DNA from: an uncultured Mollicutes bacterium
GTDB lineage: Bacteria > Bacillota_I > Bacilli_A > RFN20 > CAG-826
Direction: 5' to 3'
Assembly (NCBI GenBank): GCA_900545015.1
Contig: UQXJ01000036.1
Location: 1-13,402 of the forward strand
DNA: 13,402 bases
Both the position numbers and the translations under genes were made by a program. Shown in pieces: positions 6,548 to 13,330 of this stretch. Under the pieces are notes generated by a model, which was given only the letters and a program-made list of their open reading frames with translations, searched no databases and was not told the DNA's origin. Within the stretch, counting starts at the first letter, position 1; each line of letters begins with the position of its first letter.

Positions 6548-7997
6548 TTTTCTTACCTTTTAATGAATCTAATAAAACATTAGTTCCAAGTTCGTTATAT
6601 AAAATATCTTTTTTGTCTTTATTAAGTTCACGAGCAAGTATCGTTAAAACACTTTCTTCGCAGAAAGTTCCTTGGCATCTTCCAAATCCAGGTCTAATTC
6701 TTCTTTTTACACCTTTGATTGTAGTTGCTCCACAATTTCTATGAATGCAATCAACGATTTCACCTTCTGTAACTTTTTCACATCTACAAACCATTTTTCC
6801 ATAGCTCGGATTCTTTTTAATGAGTTCGTTATATTCATCTCTACTCATTTTTGTATAACGTAAATGTTTTTTAATAGTTGGTTTAAATGATTCATTATCT
6901 TTAAAATTTAATTTATCTTTAATTAAATCACTAACATATTCTCCAATTGCAGGAGATGAAGCAAGACCAGGAGACATAATTCCAGCAACATTAAAGAAAC
7001 CAGAATTATTTTTACTTTCTTCAATAATAAAATCGCCCATTGATGAATTTGCTCTTACCCCAGAAAATTGTCTAATGTTTTCAGCATAATCAATATTTGG
7101 AACAAGCTTTTTAGCAGTTTCTCTAATTAAATCTAGAGTCTTTTTATCAGTAGAAACATCTTCAATTTCACTATCATCATTACTTGGACCAATTATGTAA
7201 TTTAAACTGGTTGTAGGACTAACAAGAACACCTTTTCCGACCTTTGTTGGACACATAAATAATGTATGTTTAATAAAGTTAGGATTGAAGTGATCAAGAA
7301 CAAAATATTCACCTTTTCTAGGAATAATATGGAAAGATGGTTCTTCAACCAAAGAACAGATTTTATCACTATAAAGTCCAGCCGCATTAACGACAATTTT
7401 TGCTTCAAAAACATCGTTATTTTTAGTAAAAACCTTGTAAATATTGCCTATTTTTTCAATTCTTGTTACTTCTGAATTTAATGATAATTCCGCTCCATTA
7501 TCCATTGCGTTTTCCATTAAATTAACAGCTAAATTGAATGGTGAAACAATTCCAGCATCTTCACATAATAAAGCACATTTCGTTTCTGGATTTGCGTTTG
7601 GTTCAATTTTAAGTAATTCATCATGACTTAAAATTTTTGCCTTAACATTATTTTCTTTTGCTCTTAATAAAAGTTCATTTAAAGTTTCAACGTCTTCATC
7701 AGAAAAAGCTAAAGTTAATGATCCAATTTTTGAAAATGGTACATCTAATTCTTCACATAAAGCTTCCATCATTTTGTTGCCTTTAACATTGAATTTAGCT
7801 TTAAGCGTACCTGGTTTTGGATCATATCCACTATGGACGATTGCACTATTTGCACTCGATGTTGCTTCACCAACATCATTGTTCTTTTCAAGAACCATTA
7901 CGCTAGTTTGATATCGTGTTAGATATCTAGCAATTGAACATCCAATTACACCAGCGCCAATGATAATTACATCAAATTGTTTATTATTTTTAGTCAC
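6537..7997 (-). CDS. glpA: FAD-dependent glycerol-3-phosphate dehydrogenase-like protein with BFD [2Fe-2S] domain (GlpA-like)
   Basis: The 486-aa protein joins an N-terminal DAO-type FAD domain (GAGVIG at 14-19; TSSANSAIVHSGY at 46-58; VVNAAGLYSD at 202-211; FSGVRA at 311-316; AGIMSPGLASSPAIG at 338-352) to a C-terminal BFD-like [2Fe-2S] domain with Cys404, Cys406, Cys441 and Cys446. Family members oxidise sn-glycerol 3-phosphate to DHAP; a few annotated this way act on other 2-hydroxyacids, but glpK in the operon supports G3P. The start is GTG, two nt after the MazG-like stop (TAA-AG-GTG); the AAAGGTGA it sits in overlaps the start, so coupling rather than a normal ribosome binding site is likely. 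There are no membrane segments. Confidence 0.88.
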   Translation of the reverse strand: MTKNNKQFDVIIIGAGVIGCSIARYLTRYQTSVMVLEKNNDVGEATSSANSAIVHSGYDPKPGTLKAKFNVKGNKMMEALCEELDVPFSKIGSLTLAFSDEDVETLNELLLRAKENNVKAKILSHDELLKIEPNANPETKCALLCEDAGIVSPFNLAVNLMENAMDNGAELSLNSEVTRIEKIGNIYKVFTKNNDVFEAKIVVNAAGLYSDKICSLVEEPSFHIIPRKGEYFVLDHFNPNFIKHTLFMCPTKVGKGVLVSPTTSLNYIIGPSNDDSEIEDVSTDKKTLDLIRETAKKLVPNIDYAENIRQFSGVRANSSMGDFIIEESKNNSGFFNVAGIMSPGLASSPAIGEYVSDLIKDKLNFKDNESFKPTIKKHLRYTKMSRDEYNELIKKNPSYGKMVCRCEKVTEGEIVDCIHRNCGATTIKGVKRRIRPGFGRCQGTFCEESVLTILARELNKDKKDILYNELGTNVLLDSLKGKKNEK

Positions 7998-7999
7998 CT

Positions 8000-8350
8000 T
8001 TATTTTTTATACTCCTCTCGATTTATACTATCGTTAGCGTTGAATTTATCTCCATGATATCTCTTGTGAAGCTTATCTAAATTATATTGAGCTACTTCTT
8101 CAAGAGTGATTCCTAGTCCACTAGCAGTTTCAGCTAAATACCAAAGTACATCTCCAAGTTCATCTTTAAGATGTTCTTTATTGAGGTCATGACCTTGATA
8201 TTTATATTTTTTAACTATGTCACAGCATTCGCCGCATTCACCAGCAAGACCAAGGACACCGTTAGTTATCATGTCCTTTTTTCCTTCTTCACTAATAAGA
8301 TTATACGCTTGTTTTTGGTATTCATTAAATGAAAGTTTCTCTTTTTCCAT
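8000..8350 (-). CDS. MazG-like nucleoside triphosphate pyrophosphohydrolase
   Basis: The 116-aa all-alpha NTP pyrophosphatase of the MazG/dUTPase-2 fold shows the metal-binding pair ExxE at 38-41 (GECGEC) and ExxD at 64-67 (DELGDVLWYL). Such enzymes hydrolyse NTPs or dNTPs to the monophosphate and pyrophosphate, usually removing damaged or unwanted nucleotides; the substrate cannot be told here. It is the single-domain small form. The ribosome binding site GAAAGGAT lies within the last codons of the flavodiiron gene, which ends 3 nt before the ATG. Its presence between O2-reducing and glycerol genes could reflect nucleotide sanitation under oxidative stress (inference). Confidence 0.85.
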   Translation of the reverse strand: MEKEKLSFNEYQKQAYNLISEEGKKDMITNGVLGLAGECGECCDIVKKYKYQGHDLNKEHLKDELGDVLWYLAETASGLGITLEEVAQYNLDKLHKRYHGDKFNANDSINREEYKK

Positions 8351-8353
8351 AAA

Positions 8354-10171
8354 TTATTTAATCCTTTCAAAATCTTCTGCTCCATGTTTACAAATTGGGC
8401 AAATAAAGTCTTTTGGTAATTCCTCACCTTCATAAACATAACCGCAAATTTTGCATACCCAACCAGTCTTTTTCTCTACTTTTTTAGGGGCTGGTTTAAT
8501 ATATTTAAAATAAAAATCATAAGTCAAAGATTCTTTGTTACTAATCATAACACTATCTTCGATTTCACAAATAAATCCATAATGTGAACCTAAATCAATA
8601 ACTTCAACAACATTTAAAGAAATATATGAATTTATAAATTTTGTTAAGCGATTTACACCGTTTTTTGCAATTTCATAAGCATTAAAGCCATCAAATTTAT
8701 TAACTGTTCTTCCGCTTTGGAAGCCAAATCTTTCAAAAATACTAAATGGCGTTTCAGTTGTTAAAATGTTTAAATTACATTTTTTAGTAGCTTTTAAAGT
8801 TTCAGCTGTATAGTTATTTTTATTTACAGAAAGCATAATTTTATCTGGACTACTAGCAACTTGATTCACTGAATTTATAATGCATGAATTTTGTTTTGTT
8901 CCATCACTAGTAGATAAAGCATAAAGTCCATATCCAATATTAAATAATGGATTATTATTTACTTTCTTTTCACTAAATGAAGCAAAAATTAAATCTGCTA
9001 ATTCACTAATTTTATTAAAGTCATCTTTTTTAACACTACTCTTAAAAGTAACTTTATTTCCAATTTGAGCAAATCCCTTAAAGGAAGAAAGAATATCAAT
9101 TACAAGTTTTCCACTTACTGGAGCCCAAGAGCCATTTTCAACAACAGCAAATTTTCTATTTTGAATGTTGTGATATTTTAAGTCTAATAAGAATTCTTCA
9201 GTTGGTGTAAAAATGCCCATATTATAAGTTGATGCGCAAATTATAAGATGTGAATATTTAAATGTTTCACTTACTAAATATGATTTATCTGTCTTACTTG
9301 AATCATAAATTTTAATGTTTTCAAGACCCTTTTCAGCAAGCATATCAGCAATCATGTTAGCAGCTTCAGCACTATGACCATAAACGCTTCCATAAACAAT
9401 TAATGCACCTTCAACTTCAGGTGTATATGAACTCCATTTATTATATAAATCTAAAATATACCCTAAATCTTCTTTCCAAATTGGTCCGTGTAATGGTAAT
9501 AAATTTTCAATTTCAATTGTTTGTGCTTTCTTTAATAAAGCTTGAACTTGAACACCATATTTACCAACAATGTTTGTGTAATATCTTCTTGCTTCATCCA
9601 AGAACTCTTTTTCAAATTTATCTCTATTAGTAAAAAGATCGCTATTTAATGCGCCAAAAGTTCCAAAAGCATCAGCACTAAAAAGTGATTTTGTATATGT
9701 ATCATATGTGACCATAACTTCTGGCCAATGAACCATTGGAGCAAAGACAAATTTTAATGTATGTTTACCAAGAACTAATGAATCAAATTCTTTTACAAGT
9801 AATAAATTTTCAATTTCTAGACCTTCATTGAAGTTCTTAAACATTTGATATGATTTATCATTTAAGACAACTGTACAATCAGGATGCAATTCAAGAATTC
9901 TTCTAATAGAACCAGCGTGATCAGGTTCCATATGTTGAATAACAAAATAATCAAGTTTACGTGTTCCAAGTACACTATTTAATTTATCTAAAAAGACATC
10001 AACAATACTTTCATCAACGCCATCCATTAAACATGTTTTTTCATCTAAAATAACATATGAATTATAGCTAACTCCATTTGTTAATGGATAAGTGTTTTCA
10101 AATAGCGCTATCCTTCTATCACTATGACCAACATAGTAAGTATCTTTAACAATCATTCTATTAATTTGCAT
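8354..10171 (-). CDS. Multidomain flavodiiron protein (O2/NO reductase) with flavin-reductase and rubredoxin domains
   Basis: This 605-aa protein has four parts. Residues about 1-250 form the metallo-beta-lactamase diiron domain with a full ligand set: His80, Glu82, Asp84 (HMEPDH), His148, Asp167, His228. Residues 254-395 form a flavodoxin domain (GSVYGHSAEAANMI; FMN). Residues about 405-555 resemble the flavin-reductase split-barrel domain. Residues 569-605 form a short rubrerythrin-type rubredoxin (Cys573, Cys576, Cys591, Cys594, only 14 residues between the pairs). Flavodiiron proteins reduce O2 to water and/or NO to N2O in the cytoplasm, and the extra domains could let one chain take electrons from NAD(P)H or another donor. 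It is the first gene of the operon; the only nearby ribosome binding site for the ATG is a weak GGA. Confidence 0.95.
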   Translation of the reverse strand: MQINRMIVKDTYYVGHSDRRIALFENTYPLTNGVSYNSYVILDEKTCLMDGVDESIVDVFLDKLNSVLGTRKLDYFVIQHMEPDHAGSIRRILELHPDCTVVLNDKSYQMFKNFNEGLEIENLLLVKEFDSLVLGKHTLKFVFAPMVHWPEVMVTYDTYTKSLFSADAFGTFGALNSDLFTNRDKFEKEFLDEARRYYTNIVGKYGVQVQALLKKAQTIEIENLLPLHGPIWKEDLGYILDLYNKWSSYTPEVEGALIVYGSVYGHSAEAANMIADMLAEKGLENIKIYDSSKTDKSYLVSETFKYSHLIICASTYNMGIFTPTEEFLLDLKYHNIQNRKFAVVENGSWAPVSGKLVIDILSSFKGFAQIGNKVTFKSSVKKDDFNKISELADLIFASFSEKKVNNNPLFNIGYGLYALSTSDGTKQNSCIINSVNQVASSPDKIMLSVNKNNYTAETLKATKKCNLNILTTETPFSIFERFGFQSGRTVNKFDGFNAYEIAKNGVNRLTKFINSYISLNVVEVIDLGSHYGFICEIEDSVMISNKESLTYDFYFKYIKPAPKKVEKKTGWVCKICGYVYEGEELPKDFICPICKHGAEDFERIK

Positions 10172-10224
10172 AATTTATTCCATATTTTTTTCAAACAAAA
10201 ATATTTGAAAATCCTTTCTAATAA
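10172..10224 (-). promoter_or_regulatory. Flavodiiron 5' UTR with hairpin and displaced Shine-Dalgarno
   Basis: The predicted 5' UTR (start near 10218) begins with GAAAGGA (10218-10212), a good Shine-Dalgarno far from the ATG. A perfect 8-bp inverted repeat follows: TTTTCAAA/TTTGAAAA (10188-10195 with 10204-10211, 8-nt loop). Then comes a two-codon ORF, ATG-GAA-TAA (10185-10177 on minus), ending 5 nt before the flavodiiron ATG. If the hairpin folds, it would bring the Shine-Dalgarno close to the starts. Alternatively the repeat is a protein-binding operator. Confidence 0.45.
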
Positions 10225-10233
10225 ATTATAACA
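10225..10233 (-). promoter_or_regulatory. Extended -10 promoter of the flavodiiron-glycerol operon
   Basis: On the minus strand TGTTATAAT (10233-10225) is an extended -10 (TGn) with a perfect TATAAT. No good -35 lies at 16-18 bp (GATTTA at 10253-10248), as is usual for extended -10 promoters. Two copies of GCATTTTGT (10239-10231 and 10262-10254), 23 bp apart, flank or overlap it and may be activator or repressor sites. Confidence 0.6.
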
Positions 10234-10267
10234 AAATGCACTATATTTAAATCACAAAATGCTTAAA

Positions 10268-10291
10268 AAACACTATTTCTTTAAAGTGTTT
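10268..10291 (-). terminator. Rho-independent terminator overlapping the alkD-like stop
   Basis: Minus-strand AAACACT (10291-10285) pairs with AGTGTTT (10274-10268) over seven bp around a 10-nt loop. The right arm runs into a T-run ending at 10265. The left arm lies inside the last codons of the AlkD-like gene and the TAG stop lies at the edge of the loop, so coding and termination signals overlap. Confidence 0.6.
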
Positions 10292-10947
10292 CTTAATTCT
10301 TTTACCTTTAATTTATCTTCATCATGCACTCGATAACTATCACAAATTTTTGAGATTGTTTTTAGTTTAATTTTATTATCAATTTCGCTATTCTTTATAA
10401 ACAAGAAAGTATCATCTGGATACATAATAAAGCATTCTGCAAGAAGCCGCGCTTCACCCATTAAAACATAATAAAATTCACTATTTATAATGTTATTGAA
10501 AATAATTTTAAAGTTATCTTTAGCGATATAATCAAATAACTTGATGTATTTATATCTAATTAAAAATTCTTCATTTGTAGAAGCTAAAATATCCAGCATT
10601 TTAAGTTCTTCTTTTATTGGCTTTGTTTTGATTAATTTAGCTGTGCTATCAACGATTGCCCAACAATCAATAATATCTTTATTATCTAGAAGAAATTTAA
10701 TTTGTTCTTCTATCGTTTTATTTTGTTTAAGACCATAAGTTATATAAATGAGATTCATTTCATAATACTTAAATTCATTAAAACTTTTTAAATTAATAGT
10801 CTTATATTTTTTAAAAATATTTTTAATGTCAGTACTATATGATCCAATCAGTTCAAACTTTGTTCTAATAATTTTTGAACTAAATTCAACTAGTTTACAA
10901 TGACGCTTTTTGTTTAATTCACTTAATATAATTTCATAATCATTCAT
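10273..10947 (-). CDS. AlkD-family DNA alkylation repair protein (putative alkylpurine DNA glycosylase)
   Basis: The 224-aa, HEAT-repeat-like helical protein fits the DNA alkylation repair (AlkD/AlkC) family: KIIRTKFELIGSYSTDIKNI at 25-44 (cf. 'tky.viGvrtp.lR'), IIDCWAIVD at 92-100 with the W-x3-D spacing of the glycosylase site (Trp96, Asp100, equivalent by motif to Trp109/Asp113 of B. cereus AlkD), Arg131, and FYYVLMGEARLLAE at 158-171 (cf. 'YYVqmA.AWllSe'). AlkD removes N3- and N7-alkylated bases without base flipping. ATG 10947 is chosen: a longer 262-aa version starting at 11061 would overlap the divergent superoxide reductase gene and lacks family similarity upstream. No Shine-Dalgarno is present; the -10 element ends six nt before the ATG, suggesting a leaderless message. 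Single-gene unit with its own terminator. Confidence 0.8.
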   Translation of the reverse strand: MNDYEIILSELNKKRHCKLVEFSSKIIRTKFELIGSYSTDIKNIFKKYKTINLKSFNEFKYYEMNLIYITYGLKQNKTIEEQIKFLLDNKDIIDCWAIVDSTAKLIKTKPIKEELKMLDILASTNEEFLIRYKYIKLFDYIAKDNFKIIFNNIINSEFYYVLMGEARLLAECFIMYPDDTFLFIKNSEIDNKIKLKTISKICDSYRVHDEDKLKVKELRNTLKK

Positions 10948-10953
10948 AAAATA

Positions 10954-10962
10954 ATTGTAGCA
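10954..10962 (-). promoter_or_regulatory. Extended -10 promoter of the alkD-like gene, likely leaderless
   Basis: TGCTACAAT on the minus strand (10962-10954) has the TGn extension plus a 5/6 -10 hexamer. Six bases (TATTTT) separate it from the ATG at 10947, so the usual +1 falls on the A of the start codon. No ribosome binding site lies in between. The -35 region is poor, as expected for an extended -10. Confidence 0.55.
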
Positions 10963-11019
10963 TATTGCTTTTAATGGATTTATTAAATTATTAAAATGGA
11001 AGTAGGAGGATAAAAAAAT

Positions 11020-11391
11020 ATGAAAGATATCAAATTTTATATTAACAAAGAAAATAAACAAATCGTAGATTTAATAATCGGAAGCGAATTACATTTAGAT
11101 AATTTTACTGAACTCAAGGCAAATTCAGTTGACGCTGCATTAGAAAAACACGTACCAGACGTTAAAATTGATGGATCAAAAGTTGATGTAACTATCGGTT
11201 CAGTTATTCACCCTATGACTGAAGCGCATCACATTGCTTTCGTTGTTTTAGTAACAGATAAAGCAATTATGAGACATGATTTTAATTATGCAGATGAACC
11301 TAAATTTGTCTTCACTTTAGGTGAAGATGAAAAGCCATTAAAAGTATATGAATACTGTAATTTACATGGCTTATGGGTCAAAGAATTATAA
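11020..11391 (+). CDS. Superoxide reductase (desulfoferrodoxin/neelaredoxin family, desulforedoxin cysteines lost)
   Basis: The 123-aa cytoplasmic enzyme reduces superoxide to H2O2 without making O2. The catalytic Fe(His)4Cys centre is complete by motif: His44 in EKHVP (with Glu42 and Lys43), His64 in HPM, His70 in TEAHH, and Cys113/His116 in YCNLHGLW. The first ~35 residues follow the fold of the desulforedoxin domain (FYINKENKQIVDLI where typical proteins have FYxCxxCGNxV), but all cysteines are gone, so only the catalytic iron remains; this resembles the class III enzymes such as that of Treponema pallidum. A strong AGGAGG (11004-11009) sits ten nt before the ATG. A promoter is unclear; TTGCTT (10965-10970) with TATTAA (10989-10994) is the best guess. 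It is divergent from the alkD-like gene. Confidence 0.92.
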   Translation: MKDIKFYINKENKQIVDLIIGSELHLDNFTELKANSVDAALEKHVPDVKIDGSKVDVTIGSVIHPMTEAHHIAFVVLVTDKAIMRHDFNYADEPKFVFTLGEDEKPLKVYEYCNLHGLWVKEL

Positions 11392-11470
11392 TTAAAATTC
11401 CAAAAATAATTGCTAAAATCATAAACGTTCATTAGTGATTTCCACTACTCATTTATATTGGATTTCATAT

Positions 11471-11516
11471 AAAAAACCTGCAAAAATTCTAGATTTTTCT
11501 AAATGTAGGGGTTTTT
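11471..11516 (+). terminator. Rho-independent terminator of the superoxide reductase gene
   Basis: AAAAACCTGCA (from about 11471) can pair with TGTAGGGGTTTTT (11504-11516) through C-G and A-T pairs with one G-T wobble and a small bulge; the loop region holds a smaller AAAAAT...ATTTTT repeat. The right arm ends in a T-run. It lies about 80-120 nt past the stop codon. The 11392-11470 interval shows no gene or recognisable RNA. Confidence 0.6.
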
Positions 11517-11534
11517 GAAGTAAATTTGCTTAAA

Positions 11535-11564
11535 AAAATAGAAAGTTTTCGAACTTTCTATTTT
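11535..11564. terminator. Bidirectional terminator between superoxide reductase and phoU-like genes
   Basis: A perfect 13-bp stem, AAAATAGAAAGTT (11535-11547) with AACTTTCTATTTT (11552-11564), closes a TTCG loop. T-runs follow it on both strands (TTTTATTTTTT on plus; seven Ts on minus, partly within the stem). It lies eight nt past the stop of the minus-strand PhoU-like gene and is the second terminator for the plus-strand superoxide reductase gene. Confidence 0.9.
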
Positions 11565-11572
11565 ATTTTTTA

Positions 11573-12202
11573 CTAAAGATTTTTATACATTATGACTAAT
11601 ATAGTTTTACAAATATCACGACATTTATCAGTCACATATTCAAAGTATGAATAGACTCTTTCAGCAAGTCTTATCTCTTCATAATCAGCTTCTTTAACAT
11701 AAAGTTGATGAACATAAAATTCATAAATTTTATCAACAGCTTCTTCTAAAATTAAGACTTTGTTGATTAATTGATCCATGACTTTTTTATCATGAATATG
11801 TTCAAAATTATCAATTACATCATAAACTGCGTAAACTGCTTCTTTGCTTTTTTCAATGAATAAATCAGATTTTTCAGGTAAGCTTTTGTAGTTTCTAATA
11901 TAGAGTTTATAAGAGATTTCATCAATTGCATCACTTAAATCATCAATATTATTAAGCAAAACAAAAATGTCTTCTCTATCAATAGGAGTAATAAATTCTT
12001 TTGCTAATTGTTCTTCAACATCTTTTTTCTTTTTATCAGCTTGATGTTCAATTGCATGAACACTATTTTTTAATTCTAATAATTTAGAATTATCAAAATT
12101 CAAAAGTCCTTCGCTTAATACGTCAATTTCGTTTTTAGAATATTCAATCAAATCTTTAAATGATTGATAGAAATAATTCTTTTCTTTTTTCTTAAAAAAC
12201 AT
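11573..12202 (-). CDS. DUF47 PhoU-like protein, partner of the PiT transporter
   Basis: The 209-aa, helical, PhoU-fold protein of the DUF47 (COG1392) family carries the hallmark EFITPIDREDI at 69-79 followed by LLNNIDDLSDAIDE, with further acidic/helical repeats and an aromatic/acidic C-terminal half. Family members are encoded next to PiT transporters and are thought to control phosphate import or to bind the transporter; the exact mechanism is not established. It follows the pit gene by ten nt, and its ribosome binding site TAAGGAG overlaps the pit stop codon, so co-transcription and coupled expression are likely. A strong terminator follows. Confidence 0.92.
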   Translation of the reverse strand: MFFKKKEKNYFYQSFKDLIEYSKNEIDVLSEGLLNFDNSKLLELKNSVHAIEHQADKKKKDVEEQLAKEFITPIDREDIFVLLNNIDDLSDAIDEISYKLYIRNYKSLPEKSDLFIEKSKEAVYAVYDVIDNFEHIHDKKVMDQLINKVLILEEAVDKIYEFYVHQLYVKEADYEEIRLAERVYSYFEYVTDKCRDICKTILVIMYKNL

Positions 12203-12212
12203 ATAAAACTCC

Positions 12213-13292
12213 TTACCTTGCTATAGCAATAAATATTAAAGTCAAAATATATCCAATAATTCCACATCCAGGGAAAGTAAATAGCCAAGTTAACACCATT
12301 TCTTTAGCTGTTGACCAATTTACTCTTTTAATTCCTTTACTTGCGCCAACGCCAAGTATTGAGAAAGTTTTAACTTGAGTAGTTGAGACAGGTACACCAA
12401 ATAAAGTAGAAATTAAGATTCCGATTGCACTTGTAAAGTCAGTCGCAAATCCTTCATATGGTTCAAGTGAAACCATTCCCATACCAACTTTTTTGATAAT
12501 TTTATAGCCACCAATAGAAGTTCCTAGTCCCATGACCATAGCTACAACAACAGCAAGCCACCATAGTGAAGCATCATTAGAGAGTGCAACATTTTCTATT
12601 CCGTTTGCTTTAGCTGCAAGTTGAATAGCTAGGAACAAAACACCTATAAATTTAAGTCCATCTTGTGCACCATGAACATAAGCCATTGCTGCACCACTAC
12701 AAATTTCTGCGTATTTAAAAAATGGCCTTGTCCTATTTCTATTCATTTTTCTACAAATTAATTGAATAGTTTTAGTAACTAGCCATCCTACAAAAAATCC
12801 AAATACACAACTAAGAATTAAACCATAAATTGTAAATGCCCAGCTTGAATCTGGACCAAATTTTATAGTTGCATCTAATCCCATTGTCATTGCAGCAAGT
12901 CCTGCTCCTGTAATTCCAGCAATTAATGCATGTGATTCACTACTTGGAATACCAAACCACCAAGCAAGTACTCCCCAAACGATAACACCAACCATGCCTG
13001 CACAAAGTGCACTTAAAGCAAGATTGTAATTAGTACCAAAATCAACCATGTTAGAAATAGTTTCAGCAGTTTGCTTAGATATAAAAAACATAGTTAAAAC
13101 ACCTAAGAAATTGAATATTGCCGCCATTATAATAGCTGTTTTTGGCTTGATACATCTTGTTGAAATGCAAGTTGCAATTGCGTTAGGTGCATCTGTCCAA
13201 CCGTTAATAAAAATTACACCAATCACTAGGATAGTTGCAACGCTAAGCATTGGATAGGAACCAAATAACGCAAATATTTGTTCTAAGCTCAT
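12213..13292 (-). CDS. pit: PiT-family inorganic phosphate transporter
   Basis: The 359-aa polytopic membrane protein (about ten hydrophobic segments) of the PiT/PHO-4 family imports phosphate, typically as a metal-phosphate with H+ or Na+. The two inverted family signatures are visible: GWTDAPNAIAT at 31-41 and the repeat-related HGAQDGLKFIG at 207-217, plus GIPSSESHALIAG at 114-126, GTSIGGYKI at 257-265 and GVPVSTTQV at 299-307. The length is in the range of small bacterial PiT proteins. The start at 13292 has only AGGT directly abutting the ATG, too close to act as a ribosome binding site; the predicted transcript starts about two nt before the ATG. First gene of a two-gene unit with the DUF47 gene. 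Confidence 0.95.
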   Translation of the reverse strand: MSLEQIFALFGSYPMLSVATILVIGVIFINGWTDAPNAIATCISTRCIKPKTAIIMAAIFNFLGVLTMFFISKQTAETISNMVDFGTNYNLALSALCAGMVGVIVWGVLAWWFGIPSSESHALIAGITGAGLAAMTMGLDATIKFGPDSSWAFTIYGLILSCVFGFFVGWLVTKTIQLICRKMNRNRTRPFFKYAEICSGAAMAYVHGAQDGLKFIGVLFLAIQLAAKANGIENVALSNDASLWWLAVVVAMVMGLGTSIGGYKIIKKVGMGMVSLEPYEGFATDFTSAIGILISTLFGVPVSTTQVKTFSILGVGASKGIKRVNWSTAKEMVLTWLFTFPGCGIIGYILTLIFIAIAR

Positions 13293-13300
13293 ACCTAAAA

Positions 13301-13330
13301 ATTATAAATCAGTGCTTTTTAGAATGTAAA
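13301..13330 (-). promoter_or_regulatory. Promoter of the pit-phoU-like unit, near-leaderless
   Basis: Minus-strand TTTACA (13330-13325), 18-bp spacer, TATAAT (13306-13301). The standard start falls near 13294, two nt before the ATG. A better-placed promoter further upstream is not evident: TATAAA (near 13338-13343) lacks a good -35. Confidence 0.6.

Noticed and set aside
10215..10230. PerR/Fur-type box (TTATAAT-n-ATTATAA) at the flavodiiron promoter
   Set aside because: The match TTATAATTTATTAGAA needs a two-base spacer and has a mismatch in the second arm; in such A/T-rich DNA it is not distinguishable from the -10 element itself.
10948..11061. N-terminal extension giving a 262-aa version of the AlkD-like protein
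   Set aside because: It would overlap the superoxide reductase start on the other strand, the extra 38 residues are low-complexity aromatic and do not resemble the family, and the AlkD similarity begins near the ATG at 10947.
11392..11470. Small RNA or small ORF between the superoxide reductase gene and its terminator
   Set aside because: Only trivial ORFs and a weak 5-bp TAGTG/CACTA stem are present, with no promoter or ribosome binding site.
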